Assembly: GCF_000764655.1 (NCBI RefSeq)
Contig: NZ_JRGL01000126.1
Location: forward strand, 1-54,530
Reading direction: 5' to 3'
Length of the DNA: 54,530 nt
Origin: Aeromonas aquatica
GTDB lineage: Bacteria; Pseudomonadota; Gammaproteobacteria; Enterobacterales; Aeromonadaceae
This document shows positions 27,820-37,326 of this stretch, one piece after another. Below the pieces are notes generated by a model. The model had not been told where the DNA came from, did not search any database, and saw only the letters and a program-made list of their open reading frames with translations. Position numbers and translations under genes: made by a program. Numbering within the stretch: position 1 is the first letter of the stretch; each line of letters opens with the position of its first letter.

Positions 27820-28728
27820 ATGCACGAAGAGCTTAACGCCAAAGAGAAATACAGTTTCAACAAGCTGCAGAAACGCCTGCGGCGCAACGTGGGTCAGGCC
27901 ATCGCCGACTTCAACATGATTGAAGAGGGTGACAAGATCATGGTATGCCTGTCTGGCGGCAAAGACAGCTTCGCCATGCTCGACATCCTGATGAGCCTCA
28001 AGGCGAGCGCCCCCATCCATTTCGATCTGGTGGCCGTCAACCTGGATCAGAAACAACCCGGCTTCCCCGAGCACGTGCTGCCAGAGTACCTGGCCACCCT
28101 CGGCATCGACTTCAAGATCGTCGAGGAGGACACCTACTCCATCGTCAAGGACAAGGTACCGGAAGGCAAGACCACCTGTGCCCTCTGCTCCCGCCTGCGT
28201 CGCGGTATTCTCTACCGCAGCGCCCTGGAGCTGGGTTGCACCAAGATTGCCCTGGGTCACCACCGCGACGACATTCTTGAGACCCTGTTCCTCAACATGT
28301 TCTACGGCGGCAAGCTCAAGTCCATGCCCCCCAAGCTGGTGAGTGACGATGGCAAGAACGTGGTGATCCGCCCGCTGGCCTACTGCAAGGAGAAGGACCT
28401 GGTGCGTTACGCCGAGGTCAAGGCCTTCCCCATCATCCCCTGCAACCTGTGCGGCTCCCAGGAGAACCTGCAGCGCCAGGCCATCAAGCAGATGATGCAG
28501 GATTGGGATCGCCGCTTCCCCGGCCGCATCGAGACCATGTTCACCGCCATTCAGGACGTGATCCCGAGCCACCTGCTCGATCACAAGCTGTTTGACTTCA
28601 AGAGCATCAATCGCGACTCCGGCATCATAGATGGCGGTGACAAGGCCTTCGATCCGCCCGAGCTGCCGACCGCGCCCCTGCTCAACATCGACGAGATGGA
28701 CGTGCTGGATGTGATCGAGGTGCGGTAA
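27820..28728 (+). CDS. ttcA: tRNA 2-thiocytidine(32) synthetase TtcA
   Basis: 302-residue cytosolic ATPase that thiolates C32 of some tRNAs. The PP-loop is SGGKDSFAM near residues 47-55. Two CxxC motifs, [11 protein letters not shown] and PCNLCGSQ, provide the cysteines that bind the Fe-S cluster of Ttc[18 protein letters not shown] is the second family signature. The tail of about 35 residues after the core is variable. It sits near fnr and uspE as in E. coli. A strong terminator follows. Confidence 0.97.
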   Translation: MHEELNAKEKYSFNKLQKRLRRNVGQAIADFNMIEEGDKIMVCLSGGKDSFAMLDILMSLKASAPIHFDLVAVNLDQKQPGFPEHVLPEYLATLGIDFKIVEEDTYSIVKDKVPEGKTTCALCSRLRRGILYRSALELGCTKIALGHHRDDILETLFLNMFYGGKLKSMPPKLVSDDGKNVVIRPLAYCKEKDLVRYAEVKAFPIIPCNLCGSQENLQRQAIKQMMQDWDRRFPGRIETMFTAIQDVIPSHLLDHKLFDFKSINRDSGIIDGGDKAFDPPELPTAPLLNIDEMDVLDVIEVR

Positions 28729-28757
28729 ACCCGCGTTAGCCCCATCATGCAACCATG

Positions 28758-28784
28758 AAAAAGGAGCGCCCGGCGCTCCTTTTT
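28758..28784. terminator. Terminator after ttcA (usable from both sides)
   Basis: Perfect inverted repeat AAAAAGGAGCGCC/GGCGCTCCTTTTT with a one-base centre. It lies between the convergent ttcA and DUF2987 genes, with A- and T-tracts on both sides. Confidence 0.9.
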
Positions 28785-28804
28785 CATTCATCGGTCTGAC
28801 GCCC

Positions 28805-29470
28805 TCACTCCTTGTGCAGCCAGGGCGTGAGGCGCAGGATCTCCCCCTGCACTTGCAATGAACCCGCAGCAAACTCGGTGAGCTGCTCGTTGCCGAGCAG
28901 CAATTGACCCCCTTGCCAGGGCAAGGCCTGCTGGCGGGCGCCGTCGATGAGATAGGCGGTGCCGCTCGGCTGCGCCAGGCTTATCCGCACCCCTTCCATG
29001 CTGGGCAGGAAGTATTTGCCGATCATGCCCGCCAGCTTGTCCAACAGCCTCTGCATGTCCTGCTGGCCTGCTTGCAATGCGCTCACCTCAAGCGCCCCCT
29101 TGGGCACATCCGCCATCACCTGCACCGACAGATCGCAGCGCTCATGAGGCTCGCCCAATTCGACCAGCACGCTGGCCTTGTCGAGGTTGAGATCGTCGTC
29201 ATAGGGCAGGCGCAGCTCGCTGTCCATGGTGACCTCGGCGGCCACCTCCCGATCCGCCGTCGTCACCCGCGCCGAGGTCAGGGTACAGCGCTGACCGTTT
29301 TGTGGATCGGTCAGATAAAACCCCAGCCGGGCCTGACCAAACTCGCCCTTGGCAAAGGTCTTCATCTGGCTGTAGAAGGTGCCGTATTGCAGCTCAAGGG
29401 AGGGCTGCGCCAGCACCAGGGCCGGCAGCATCAGCAAGCTTGCCGCCGCGCCGTATCGAAACCGCTTCAT
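28805..29470 (-). CDS. DUF2987 family exported protein
   Basis: 221 residues from the ATG at 29470 (MKRFRYGAAASLLMLPALVLAQ), which gives a proper signal peptide cleaved near ALA-Q. The frame is open eight codons further up, without that logic. The mature part begins SLELQYGTFYSQMKTFAK, with a FYLTDPQNGQRC segment and a second cysteine at HERCDLSV, perhaps a disulfide in the periplasm. It resembles the DUF2987 family of Vibrio, Shewanella and Aeromonas, whose function is unknown. It lies 27 bases after a membrane-protein gene on the same strand, probably in one operon. Confidence 0.75.
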   Translation of the reverse strand: MKRFRYGAAASLLMLPALVLAQPSLELQYGTFYSQMKTFAKGEFGQARLGFYLTDPQNGQRCTLTSARVTTADREVAAEVTMDSELRLPYDDDLNLDKASVLVELGEPHERCDLSVQVMADVPKGALEVSALQAGQQDMQRLLDKLAGMIGKYFLPSMEGVRISLAQPSGTAYLIDGARQQALPWQGGQLLLGNEQLTEFAAGSLQVQGEILRLTPWLHKE

Positions 29471-29497
29471 GTGCCATCCTTTTGCGTCACGCATGGT

Positions 29498-30277
29498 TCA
29501 TGCATTGAAATGATCAGGGCCGGCCTCGGGGTTGTTATCACCCACCTCGGTCACCTCGACGGCGATCCCGCACAAGTCCCGATAGAGGATCCCCTTGCAG
29601 TTGAAATAGAGGGGGGCCAGCCAGATAAGTCCCAACCCCATGGGGATCAAGGCCAGGAAGAACAGCGCCATCATGACGCCATGCAGCAGCACTATGCTGG
29701 GCCAGCCGCGGGCAAACAGCTTGAGGGAGACCAGAATGGCCTGGGCGGGCGACAGGCCGCGCTCCAGCACCAGCGGCACGGTGAACACCAGCCCCATGCC
29801 CACCAGCGCGGAGGGAATGAAGGCCAGCACCACCGGCAGCCCCACCAGCTCGAACAGCGGGCCAAACAGACTGGTGATGAGGCTGCCCAGCAGACTCAGG
29901 CTGCCCAGGCGCAGGAAGTGGCGGAAGAAGTCGAACACCTGGTTTGGACGGGCCCGAACCCCCACCGATTGCTGCAATCCCAGCATGTCGAGGGAGGAGG
30001 TCATGGGGGACATGATAACGGTGATGAGCAGGCTGATCACCAGCGCCATGTCCATGTCACCCTCCTGGCTGACATAGGGCGCCAACAGCTGGTTGCTCAG
30101 CAGGATCCAGATCGCCATGACCCCACCGATGGCCAGCGCCAGGCCGAAACCGGTGCGGCGGGTCTGTTGCCAGCCCTCTTTCAACACCTCTTGCAGGTCC
30201 AGACGGTATCCCTGGTTGAGGGACTGTTCGAGGGTTCCACCGATCCGCATTTTATTACTCAATTGACTATCCAACAT
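29498..30277 (-). CDS. Predicted polytopic inner membrane protein
   Basis: About 259 residues from the ATG at 30277. A TTG at 30295 lies almost at the expected transcription start and is less likely, and an ATG at 30250 with GAG upstream is a third option. After a soluble N-terminus come about five or six membrane helices, for example GFGLALAIGGVMAIWILL, LGSLSLLGSLITSLFGPLFEL and LLHGVMMALFFLALIPMGLGL. The short C-terminal tail is acidic. I do not recognise a named family. The pattern of an amphipathic segment, several helices and a conserved GLVFTVPLVLERGLSPAQAI loop resembles YciC-type uncharacterised membrane proteins. It is probably cotranscribed with the DUF2987 gene. Confidence 0.7.
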   Translation of the reverse strand: MLDSQLSNKMRIGGTLEQSLNQGYRLDLQEVLKEGWQQTRRTGFGLALAIGGVMAIWILLSNQLLAPYVSQEGDMDMALVISLLITVIMSPMTSSLDMLGLQQSVGVRARPNQVFDFFRHFLRLGSLSLLGSLITSLFGPLFELVGLPVVLAFIPSALVGMGLVFTVPLVLERGLSPAQAILVSLKLFARGWPSIVLLHGVMMALFFLALIPMGLGLIWLAPLYFNCKGILYRDLCGIAVEVTEVGDNNPEAGPDHFNA

Positions 30278-30303
30278 CGAAAGCGACTGATCCAAGGTGG
30301 CAC

Positions 30304-30309
30304 ATTATA
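30304..30309 (-). promoter_or_regulatory. -10 box for the membrane protein / DUF2987 operon
   Basis: A perfect TATAAT on the minus strand (30309-30304), 27 bases before the chosen start. The matching -35 region is poor, so the promoter may depend on an activator. Confidence 0.45.
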
Positions 30310-30552
30310 GCGATTTGACCGGGCATGCGTAGCCGTTTTTCCTGTTATCTTCTGTTCAGAAAGCCATTGATTTCACTGAGGGGTGTTCAGTTTTTCCATA
30401 CAACTATGAGGCCCTGACGCGACCACGGCAGCGACTCGAACAAGCCTCCCTTGGCCCGGGCGGCACATGGGGGTAGGATGCCGAAGGCTCGCCCGGTTAC
30501 CCGCCGGGCGAAACCTGACTCGCTGCATAACCCGTACACAAGGAGATCTGCC

Positions 30553-31170
30553 ATGTCTGACCTGACGCTCTATCTCGCCCCCGGCACCTGCGCCATGGCG
30601 GTCCGCATCGCCCTGGTGGAGGCCGACGCCCCGCACCAGCTGAAGTTGCTCGACTTCGCCGCCGGTGAGCAGCGCTCCCCCGCCTATCTCGCCATCAACC
30701 CCAAGGGGCGAGTGCCGGCGCTGGTCACCGAGCGCGGCGTGCTGACCGAAACCCCGGCCCTGCTGCTCTATGTGGCTCAGCGCTTCCCGGCAGCACGGCT
30801 CGCCCCGCTTGAGGATCCCTTCCTGCTGGCCCGCATGCAGGAGGTCAACAGCTTCCTCGCCTCCACTGTGCACGTCTCTCATGCCCACGGCCGGCGCGCC
30901 AGTCGCTGGGCCGACGACGAACAGGCCATCGCCGCCATGCAGGCCAAGATGCCGCAAAACATGCGTGACGGCTTTGCCGAGATAGAGCACCACTACCTTG
31001 CCGGCCCCTGGGTGCTGGGTGAGCAGTTCAGCCTGGCCGACATCTATCTGTTCGTGGTCGCCAGCTGGCTTGCGAACGACGGCGTCGCTATCGACGAATT
31101 CCCCAAGGTGGCGGCGCACAGTCGCCGGATGCTGGCCCGCCCCGCCGTGCAGCAGGCCCTCTCCCTCTGA
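30553..31170 (+). CDS. Glutathione S-transferase, beta-class-like
   Basis: 205 residues from the ATG at 30553, with AAGGAGATCTGCC in front; the open frame begins 34 codons earlier in unlikely sequence. The N-terminal thioredoxin-fold domain has MSDLTLYLAPGTCAMAVRIA, where C13 matches the beta-class catalytic cysteine of E. coli GstA. NPKGRVPALVTERGVLTET forms the glutathione site. The C-terminal helical domain contains the N-capping motif LGEQFSLADIYLF. It is probably a detoxification enzyme or a glutathione peroxidase-like enzyme; the substrate is unknown. It stands alone between the membrane operon and rbs. Confidence 0.9.
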   Translation: MSDLTLYLAPGTCAMAVRIALVEADAPHQLKLLDFAAGEQRSPAYLAINPKGRVPALVTERGVLTETPALLLYVAQRFPAARLAPLEDPFLLARMQEVNSFLASTVHVSHAHGRRASRWADDEQAIAAMQAKMPQNMRDGFAEIEHHYLAGPWVLGEQFSLADIYLFVVASWLANDGVAIDEFPKVAAHSRRMLARPAVQQALSL

Positions 31171-31236
31171 ATTTTTCGCATGATCGGGTGCCAGTGCTCT
31201 TCTGGCACCCGCTTTGCCCCACTGTCCCACCCGCAT

Positions 31237-31298
31237 TGAGATCGTTTTCACACTTTCATCATCTGTCGCTAGACCCGTTAACGGTTAGCGCCTATCTT
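31237..31298 (+). promoter_or_regulatory. CRP site and promoter of the rbs operon
   Basis: A CRP-like site TGAGATCGTTTTCACA (31237-31252) has one mismatch to TGTGA-N6-TCACA. Downstream are -35 TAGACC (31270-31275), a 17-bp spacer and -10 TATCTT (31293-31298). The predicted start near 31305 would place the CRP site centre about 60 bases upstream, the class I position. A further near-palindrome, CCGTTAACGG (31275-31284), sits in the spacer. Confidence 0.55.
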
Positions 31299-31308
31299 TC
31301 GCCTCAAG

Positions 31309-31334
31309 ACGCAACCGGTTGCGTAACCGGTTGC
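31309..31334. promoter_or_regulatory. Tandem RbsR-type operators
   Basis: A perfect 16-bp palindrome ACGCAACCGGTTGCGT (31309-31324) overlaps a second copy, GTAACCGGTTGC (31323-31334). The AACCGGTT cores repeat at 12-bp spacing. Palindromes with a central CG are typical LacI-family operators. The position just after the predicted start fits repression by RbsR, the last gene of the operon. Confidence 0.7.
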
Positions 31335-31379
31335 CTGACAGGATAACAGAGATGCGGGGTCCACCCGCCGAGGTGCTGT

Positions 31380-31799
31380 ATGAAACGAGGCAAGCTGCTC
31401 AATGCCCCCCTGAGTGCCCTGGTGGCACAGATGGGTCACACCGACGAGATCACCGTTTGCGATGCCGGTCTGCCGATCCCGGCGGGCCCGGAGCGCATCG
31501 ATCTGGCGCTGATGGCGGGCACCCCCAGCCTTGAGGCAGTGCTGACCGCACTCTTTACCGATCTGGTGGTGGAGAAGGTGATCATGGCGAGCGAGCTCAA
31601 GCTGATCAGTCCGCTCGCTCACCAGGCACTGCTCGATCAGATTGCGTCGCACGCGCTCGATCAGGGCAAGCCCATCGCCGTCGAATATTGCCTGCACGAA
31701 ACGTTCAAGAGCCGTACCCGGCAGAGCAAGGCCATAGTGCGCACCGGCGAGGTGACGCCCTACGCCAACCTCATCCTCTGCGCCGGCGTGGCGTTTTAA
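31380..31799 (+). CDS. rbsD: D-ribose pyranase RbsD
   Basis: 139 residues (E. coli 139). Cytosolic enzyme that converts beta-ribopyranose to the furanose form used by ribokinase. It begins MKRGKLLNAPLSALVAQMGH, where the histidine is the catalytic residue of the family. TVCDAGLPIPAGPERIDLAL and the C-terminal RTGEVTPYANLILCAGVAF are the conserved sugar-binding segments. GAGG six bases before the ATG serves as ribosome binding site. It is the first gene of rbsDACBKR. Confidence 0.97.
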   Translation: MKRGKLLNAPLSALVAQMGHTDEITVCDAGLPIPAGPERIDLALMAGTPSLEAVLTALFTDLVVEKVIMASELKLISPLAHQALLDQIASHALDQGKPIAVEYCLHETFKSRTRQSKAIVRTGEVTPYANLILCAGVAF

Positions 31800-31820
31800 G
31801 GCCATCCTAAGGAAACTGCC

Positions 31821-33386
31821 ATGAGCACCCTCTCCTCGCCTTCCCCCGACCTCACCGGGAACGCCAAGGCCCTCCCCTCGCCCATTCTGGAGCTCACCGG
31901 GATCGTCAAGACCTTCCCCGGGGTGCGCGCCCTCGATGAGGCCGGCCTGCGAGTCTACCCGGGCCAGGTAATGGCCCTGCTCGGTGAAAACGGCGCCGGC
32001 AAATCCACCTTGATGAAGGTGCTGACCGGCATCTATCAGGCCGACAGCGGCGCTGTCAGCTATCGCGGCCAGCCGGTCCACTTCAAGGGGCCGCGAGACT
32101 CTCAGGATCAGGGCATCAGCATCATCCATCAGGAGCTGAACCTGCTGCCGGAGCTCTCCATTGCCGCCAACATCTTCCTCGGCCGCGAACCGCGCACCCG
32201 CTTTGGCAACATCGATCACCCGCAGTTGCGCGCGCGGGCCGGCACCCTGCTGGCTCGACTCGGGGTCAAGCATGGCCCGGACACCCGGCTCGGGGATCTC
32301 TCCATCGGTGAACAGCAGATGGTGGAGATCGCCAAGGCGCTGTCGTTCGATGCCAGCGTCATCATCATGGATGAGCCCACCGATGCGCTGACCGACACCG
32401 AGACCGAGCAGCTGTTTGTTGTCATCCGCGAACTGCGTGAGCAGGGCTGCGGCATCGTCTACATCTCCCATCGCCTGAAGGAGATCTTCCAGATCTGCGA
32501 CCGCGTCACCGTGCTGCGGGACGGCAAGTGGATTGGCGAGCAGGCGGTGAGCGAGCTGGACGAGGACAGGATCATCGAGATGATGGTCGGCCGCCGGCTG
32601 GAGGAGCAGTACCCGCGCCTCGCCCGCGAGCTCGGCCCCGTCAGCCTGCAGGTGAAAGATCTGAGCGGCCCCGGCGTGCGCGGGGTGAGCTTCTCCCTGC
32701 GCCAGGGAGAGATCCTGGGCTTCAGCGGCCTGATGGGCTCGGGGCGCACCGAGCTGATGAAGCTCATCTACGGCGCCAACCTTATCAGCGCCGGTGAGAT
32801 TGCCGTGGATGGTCACGCCCTGCGGCCCCGCAGCCCCGCCGATGGCCTCAAGGCCGGCATCGCCTACATCTCCGAGGATCGCAAGGGGGATGGCCTGGTG
32901 CTGGAGCTGTCGGTGCGGGAGAACATGAGCCTCTGTGCCCTTAACGAATTCAACAAGGGTGGCCGGATCGACGGCAAGGCGGAGCGCCAGGCGGTGGCCG
33001 ACTACGTGCGGCTGTTCAACATCAAGACCCCGAGCGGCGAACAGCTGATCAAGCTGCTCTCCGGCGGCAACCAGCAGAAGGTCGCCATCGCCAAGGGACT
33101 GTTGACTCGTCCCAAGGTGCTGATCCTCGACGAGCCTACCCGCGGCGTCGACGTGGGGGCAAAAAAAGAGATCTACCAGCTCATCAACCAGTTCAAGAAG
33201 GAGGGGATGAGCATCATCCTGGTCTCCTCCGAGATGCCGGAGGTGCTCGGCATGAGCGACCGCATCCTGGTGATGCACGAGGGACGCATCAGCGCAGAAT
33301 TCATGTCCCGTGACGCCAATCAGGAGAAACTGATGGCCGCGGCAGTCGGTAAACAGTGGCAAGCAGAGCAAGAGGCACAGCAATGA
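31821..33386 (+). CDS. rbsA: Ribose ABC transporter ATPase RbsA
   Basis: 521 residues with two ABC domains in one chain, as is usual for sugar transporters of the CUT2 class. The first has Walker [10 protein letters not shown] and signature LSIGEQQM. The second has a degenerate Walker A ([11 protein letters not shown]) and signature LSGGNQQK, with [12 protein letters not shown] as Walker B region. The N-terminus is about 20 residues longer than in E. coli (501). The sequence [20 protein letters not shown] contains a near-duplicate of the following segment. It overlaps rbsC by four bases (ATGA). Confidence 0.97.
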   Translation: MSTLSSPSPDLTGNAKALPSPILELTGIVKTFPGVRALDEAGLRVYPGQVMALLGENGAGKSTLMKVLTGIYQADSGAVSYRGQPVHFKGPRDSQDQGISIIHQELNLLPELSIAANIFLGREPRTRFGNIDHPQLRARAGTLLARLGVKHGPDTRLGDLSIGEQQMVEIAKALSFDASVIIMDEPTDALTDTETEQLFVVIRELREQGCGIVYISHRLKEIFQICDRVTVLRDGKWIGEQAVSELDEDRIIEMMVGRRLEEQYPRLARELGPVSLQVKDLSGPGVRGVSFSLRQGEILGFSGLMGSGRTELMKLIYGANLISAGEIAVDGHALRPRSPADGLKAGIAYISEDRKGDGLVLELSVRENMSLCALNEFNKGGRIDGKAERQAVADYVRLFNIKTPSGEQLIKLLSGGNQQKVAIAKGLLTRPKVLILDEPTRGVDVGAKKEIYQLINQFKKEGMSIILVSSEMPEVLGMSDRILVMHEGRISAEFMSRDANQEKLMAAAVGKQWQAEQEAQQ

Positions 33387-34348
33387 CAACCCAAACCCTT
33401 CCCCGCCGTGGCGTCATGAGCAAGGCCTGGTGGATCGAGAACAAATCCCTGGTAGCCCTCTTGGTGCTGATCGGCGTGGTCTCCTTCCTGAGCCCGAACT
33501 TCTTCACCGCCGACAACCTGCTCAACATACTGCGCCAGACCTCGGTCAACGCCATCATGGCGGTCGGCATGACGCTGGTCATCCTCACCGCCGGCATCGA
33601 TCTCTCGGTCGGCTCCGTGCTGGCCCTGTGCGGCGCCTTGGCCGCCACCATGGTGGCCATGGAGCTGCCGATCTGGCTGGTGGTGCCGCTCACCCTGGGC
33701 GCCGGCGCCCTGCTCGGCGGCGTCAGCGGGCTCATCATCGCCAAGGGCAAGGTGCAGGCCTTCATCGCCACCCTGGTGACCATGACAGCCCTGCGCGGCG
33801 TGACCATGGTCTACACCGAGGGGCGCCCCATCTCCACCGGCTTCAGCGACGGTGCCGATCACTTCGCCTGGCTGGGGACCGGTTACCTGTTTGGCCTGCC
33901 GGTGCCCATCTGGCTGATGGCCATCGTCTTCCTGCTGGCCTGGTACCTGCTCAATCACACCCGCCTCGGCCGTTACATCTACGCCCTCGGCGGCAACGAG
34001 TCGGCCACCCGCCTCTCCGGCATCAACGTGGCCCGGGTCAAGCTCGCGGTCTACGGCCTGTGCGGCATGCTGTCGGCCCTGGCCGGCCTCATCGTCACCT
34101 CCCGCCTGTCGTCGGCCCAGCCGACCGCCGGCATGGGCTACGAGCTGGATGCCATCGCCGCCGTGGTGCTGGGGGGTACCAGCCTGATGGGGGGCAAGGG
34201 CCGCATCATGGGGACCCTGATCGGGGCACTCATCATCGGCTTCCTCAACAACGCCCTCAACCTGCTCGACGTCTCGTCCTATTACCAGATGATTGCCAAG
34301 GCCAGCGTGATCCTGCTCGCCGTGATGATCGATAACAAAAGCAAGTAA
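33383..34348 (+). CDS. rbsC: Ribose ABC transporter permease RbsC
   Basis: 321 residues, the same length as in E. coli, from the ATG at 33383 that overlaps the rbsA stop. It has about ten membrane helices. [25 protein letters not shown] is the characteristic segment (shown here as [10 protein letters not shown] and [12 protein letters not shown]), and [16 protein letters not shown] is the cytoplasmic loop that contacts Rbs[20 protein letters not shown] is also conserved. It forms the ribose channel in the inner membrane as a dimer. Confidence 0.97.
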   Translation: MTTQTLPRRGVMSKAWWIENKSLVALLVLIGVVSFLSPNFFTADNLLNILRQTSVNAIMAVGMTLVILTAGIDLSVGSVLALCGALAATMVAMELPIWLVVPLTLGAGALLGGVSGLIIAKGKVQAFIATLVTMTALRGVTMVYTEGRPISTGFSDGADHFAWLGTGYLFGLPVPIWLMAIVFLLAWYLLNHTRLGRYIYALGGNESATRLSGINVARVKLAVYGLCGMLSALAGLIVTSRLSSAQPTAGMGYELDAIAAVVLGGTSLMGGKGRIMGTLIGALIIGFLNNALNLLDVSSYYQMIAKASVILLAVMIDNKSK

Positions 34349-34370
34349 TGCACACACAAGGAATGAAACG

Positions 34371-35246
34371 ATGAAAAAGCTCAATACCCTGCTCGCCGCC
34401 GCCATCATGTCCGTGCTGGGCACTGCCCAGGCTGCCGATCACACCCTGGCCATGGTGGTGTCCACCCTCAACAACCCCTTCTTCGTCACCATGAAAGAAG
34501 GGGCCGAAGCCAAGGCCAAGGAGCTTGGCTACGAGCTGGTGGTGCTGGACTCCCAGAACGATCCGGCCAAGGAGCTCTCCAACGTGGAAGATCTCACCGT
34601 GCGCAAGGTCGACGCCATCCTGATCAACCCGACCGACTCCGAGGCCGTGGGCAACGCCATCCGCCTGGCCAACAAGGCGAACATTCCGGTGCTGACCCTG
34701 GACCGCGGCGCGGCCCAAGGTGAGGTCAAGGCTCACATCGCCTCCGACAACGTGGCCGGTGGCAAGCTGGCCGGTGACTTCATCACCGAGAAACTGGGTA
34801 CCGGCACCAAGGTGATCCAGCTCGAAGGGATCGCCGGTACCTCAGCCGCCCGTGACCGCGGTGAGGGCTTCGCCCTGGCGGTGGCCGCCAACAAGCTGCA
34901 GGTGCTGGCTTCCCAACCCGCCGACTTCGATCGCACCAAGGGTCTGAACGTCATGGAGAACCTGCTGGCCGCCCACCCCACCGTGCAGGCCGTGTTCGCC
35001 CAGAACGACGAGATGGCGCTCGGTGCCATCCGCGCCGTACAGGCGGCCGGCAAAGAGGTGATGATCGTCGGCTTCGACGGCACGGACGATGGCAAGGCGG
35101 CGGTGGCCAAGGGTAAACTGGCCGCCACCGTGGCCCAGCAACCGGCCCTGATCGGTGCCATCGGCGTGGAAACCGCCGACAAGGTGCTCAAGGGTCAGCC
35201 GGTGGAGCAATCCATCCCGGTGCCGCTGCAAATCGTCAGCAAATAA
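34371..35246 (+). CDS. rbsB: Periplasmic ribose-binding protein RbsB
   Basis: 291 residues with signal peptide [21 protein letters not shown], cleaved before ADHTLAMV. It is a Venus-flytrap protein of the periplasmic-binding-protein I fold. [32 protein letters not shown] and [18 protein letters not shown] hold ribose contacts. [19 protein letters not shown] is the hinge region. It delivers ribose to RbsAC and, in E. coli, also to the chemoreceptor Trg. A strong hairpin follows, which would leave rbsDACB mRNA in excess over rbsKR. Confidence 0.97.
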   Translation: MKKLNTLLAAAIMSVLGTAQAADHTLAMVVSTLNNPFFVTMKEGAEAKAKELGYELVVLDSQNDPAKELSNVEDLTVRKVDAILINPTDSEAVGNAIRLANKANIPVLTLDRGAAQGEVKAHIASDNVAGGKLAGDFITEKLGTGTKVIQLEGIAGTSAARDRGEGFALAVAANKLQVLASQPADFDRTKGLNVMENLLAAHPTVQAVFAQNDEMALGAIRAVQAAGKEVMIVGFDGTDDGKAAVAKGKLAATVAQQPALIGAIGVETADKVLKGQPVEQSIPVPLQIVSK

Positions 35247-35253
35247 GTCTGAT

Positions 35254-35279
35254 AAAGGGGGAGGCGAGCCTCCCCCTTT
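35254..35279 (+). terminator. Intercistronic hairpin between rbsB and rbsK
   Basis: 12-bp perfect arms AAAGGGGGAGGC/GCCTCCCCCTTT around a 2-nt centre. The T-tract after it is only three bases, so it probably acts as a partial terminator or protects the rbsB mRNA end. Confidence 0.7.
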
Positions 35280-35349
35280 GCTGGTTCTTACAGAGCCGCT
35301 CGGCTTGGGCCCACTCAAGCCAAGATGTTCTCAAGCAAGGGTGATCGAT

Positions 35350-36282
35350 ATGAATCGTCTCGTAGTTCTCGGCAGCGTCAATGCGGATCATGTGCTGCGC
35401 GTCCCCCACTTTCCCCGTCCCGGTGAAACCCTGACCGGCCACGGCTACCAGGTCGTCCCCGGTGGCAAGGGGGCCAATCAGGCGGTGGCCGCCGCCCGCC
35501 TCGGTGCGGCCGTCTCCTTTATCGCCCGCATCGGCGATGATGCCATCGGCCATCAGATGAAGGCTGGCTTCGCCGGCGACGGCATCGACGTCAGCGCGGT
35601 GGAGCAGGATGAGCGGCTGCCCACCGGCATCGCCATCATCTATGTGAGCGACGAGGGGGAGAACAGCATCGGCATCTCCGCCGAAGCCAATGGCGCCCTC
35701 TCCCCCGCCATGGTCAAGCGCCATGAGACCCTGATTGCCAACGCCCATACCCTGCTGCTGCAGCTGGAGGTGCCGCTCGAGAGCGTGTTCGAAGCCGCCA
35801 GGCTGGCTCGCACCCAGGGCACCCGGGTGGTGCTCAATCCGGCGCCCGCCCAACCGCTGTCAGCCGATCTGCTGGCGCTGGTGGATCTCATCACCCCCAA
35901 CCAGACCGAGGCCGAGTTGCTGACCGGGGTCAAGGTGACCGACGAGGCCAGCGCCGCAGAGGCAGCCGCCCGCTTCCACCAGATGGGCATCGCGGAGGTG
36001 ATGATCACCCTTGGCTCCCAGGGGGTCTATTGCAGCAACGGTTCCCGACAGATGCTTGCACCTGGATTTAAGGTAGAAGCTGTGGATACCACTGCCGCAG
36101 GGGACACTTTCAATGGCGCCCTGCTGGCGGCTGAGCTTGCGGGAGCCGATTTTAACGCTGCGGTGCGCTTCGCTCACGGGGCGGCGGCGCTGTCGGTCAC
36201 CCGACTCGGTGCCCAGAGCTCCATCCCGGCCAAGGCCGAAGTCGACACATTCCTGCTCGCGCAAGCCGCGCAGGGACACTGA
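35350..36282 (+). CDS. rbsK: Ribokinase
   Basis: 310 residues from the ATG at 35350 (MNRLVVLGSVNADHVLRVP), with the longer open frame running back into rbsB and rejected. It phosphorylates ribose to ribose 5-phosphate. The PfkB family signatures are GGKGANQAVAAARLGA near the N-terminus and DTTAAGDTFNGALLAAEL near the C-terminus, where D is the catalytic base and GAAGD-like residues form the anion hole. It overlaps rbsR by one base (TGATG). Confidence 0.97.
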   Translation: MNRLVVLGSVNADHVLRVPHFPRPGETLTGHGYQVVPGGKGANQAVAAARLGAAVSFIARIGDDAIGHQMKAGFAGDGIDVSAVEQDERLPTGIAIIYVSDEGENSIGISAEANGALSPAMVKRHETLIANAHTLLLQLEVPLESVFEAARLARTQGTRVVLNPAPAQPLSADLLALVDLITPNQTEAELLTGVKVTDEASAAEAAARFHQMGIAEVMITLGSQGVYCSNGSRQMLAPGFKVEAVDTTAAGDTFNGALLAAELAGADFNAAVRFAHGAAALSVTRLGAQSSIPAKAEVDTFLLAQAAQGH

Positions 36283-37298
36283 TGGCCAACATCAAGGAGG
36301 TCGCGGCGCGGGCGGGAGTCTCCACCACCACGGTGTCCCACGTCATCAACGAGACCCGCGTCGTGGCGCAGGAGACCCGGGAGCGGGTGTTCGCGGCCAT
36401 GCAGGCGCTCAACTACGCCCCCAGTCTGGTGGCCCGCAGCCTCAAGGTGAAGGAGACCAACAGCATCGGCATGCTGGTCACCACCTCCAGCAACCCCTTC
36501 TTCGCCGAGGTGGTGCGCGGGGTGGAGCGTTACTGTTTCGAGCAAGGCTACAACCTGATGCTGGGCAACACCGAGGGCCAGGCCGAGACCGCCCTCTCCT
36601 ACCTCAAGATGATGCTCAGGAAACGGGTGGATGGCCTGCTCATCATGTGCAGCGAGGGGCAACAGGAGGTGTTCAACCAGCTCGACTGGCTCAAGAGCCT
36701 GCCGGTGGTGGTGATGGACTGGGGCATGGAGAGCCGCGAGGTGGATCTCATCGCCGACAACTCCCATCAGGGGGGCTATCTTGCCACCCGCCATCTGATC
36801 GAGCTCGGTCACCGCGATATCGGCTGCATCACGGGCCCCCAGAGCCGGGCCCCTGCCGATCAGCGCCTGGCGGGCTTCGAGCAGGCGATGCGGGAGGCTG
36901 GCCTGGCCATCAACCCGTCCTGGATCCTGGAGGGGGATTTCGACTGTGCCAGTGGTCACGACGCCATGCTCCACCTGCTGGCTCTGCCGACACGACCGAG
37001 TGCGCTCTTCGTGTGCAACGACATGATGGCCATGGGGGTCATCAGCGCAGCGCACCGCGCAGGCCTCGCCATCCCGCGGGATCTCTCCCTCGTCGGCTAC
37101 GACAACGTGGCCCTGGCCCAATACATGTCGCCCCCGTTGACCACGGTCAATCAGCCGAAAGAGGAGCTGGGTCGCCTCGCCGTCACCCGCCTGCTGGCCA
37201 GGATCAACGGCGAGACCATCGATAATCACATGATCACCGTCGACCCTGACCTGGTGATCAGGGACTCCTGCGCTCCCTTCCTTCCCCTGCTCGACTGA
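36282..37298 (+). CDS. rbsR: Ribose operon repressor RbsR (LacI family)
   Basis: 338 residues. The N-terminal LacI-type helix-turn-helix is MANIKEVAARAGVSTTTVSH, followed by the hinge helix NYAPSLVARSLKV. The C-terminal periplasmic-binding-protein-like domain (IGMLVTTSSNPFFAEVVRG, GYDNVALAQYMSPPLTTVNQ) would bind ribose or a derivative. It is the last gene of the operon, coupled to rbsK, and probably binds the AACCGGTT palindromes before rbsD. Confidence 0.95.
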   Translation: MANIKEVAARAGVSTTTVSHVINETRVVAQETRERVFAAMQALNYAPSLVARSLKVKETNSIGMLVTTSSNPFFAEVVRGVERYCFEQGYNLMLGNTEGQAETALSYLKMMLRKRVDGLLIMCSEGQQEVFNQLDWLKSLPVVVMDWGMESREVDLIADNSHQGGYLATRHLIELGHRDIGCITGPQSRAPADQRLAGFEQAMREAGLAINPSWILEGDFDCASGHDAMLHLLALPTRPSALFVCNDMMAMGVISAAHRAGLAIPRDLSLVGYDNVALAQYMSPPLTTVNQPKEELGRLAVTRLLARINGETIDNHMITVDPDLVIRDSCAPFLPLLD

Positions 37299-37326
37299 AC
37301 CGACGCGAGCAAGAGCAAGAGATAAT

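Noticed and set aside
30492..30514. TCGCCCGG/CCGGGCGA hairpin before the GST gene as a terminator or riboswitch
   Set aside because: It has no T-tract and no recognisable riboswitch core; it may be chance in GC-rich sequence.
35155..35349. 65-codon extension of ribokinase into rbsB
   Set aside because: It would overlap rbsB and its hairpin; the standard ribokinase N-terminus begins at 35350.
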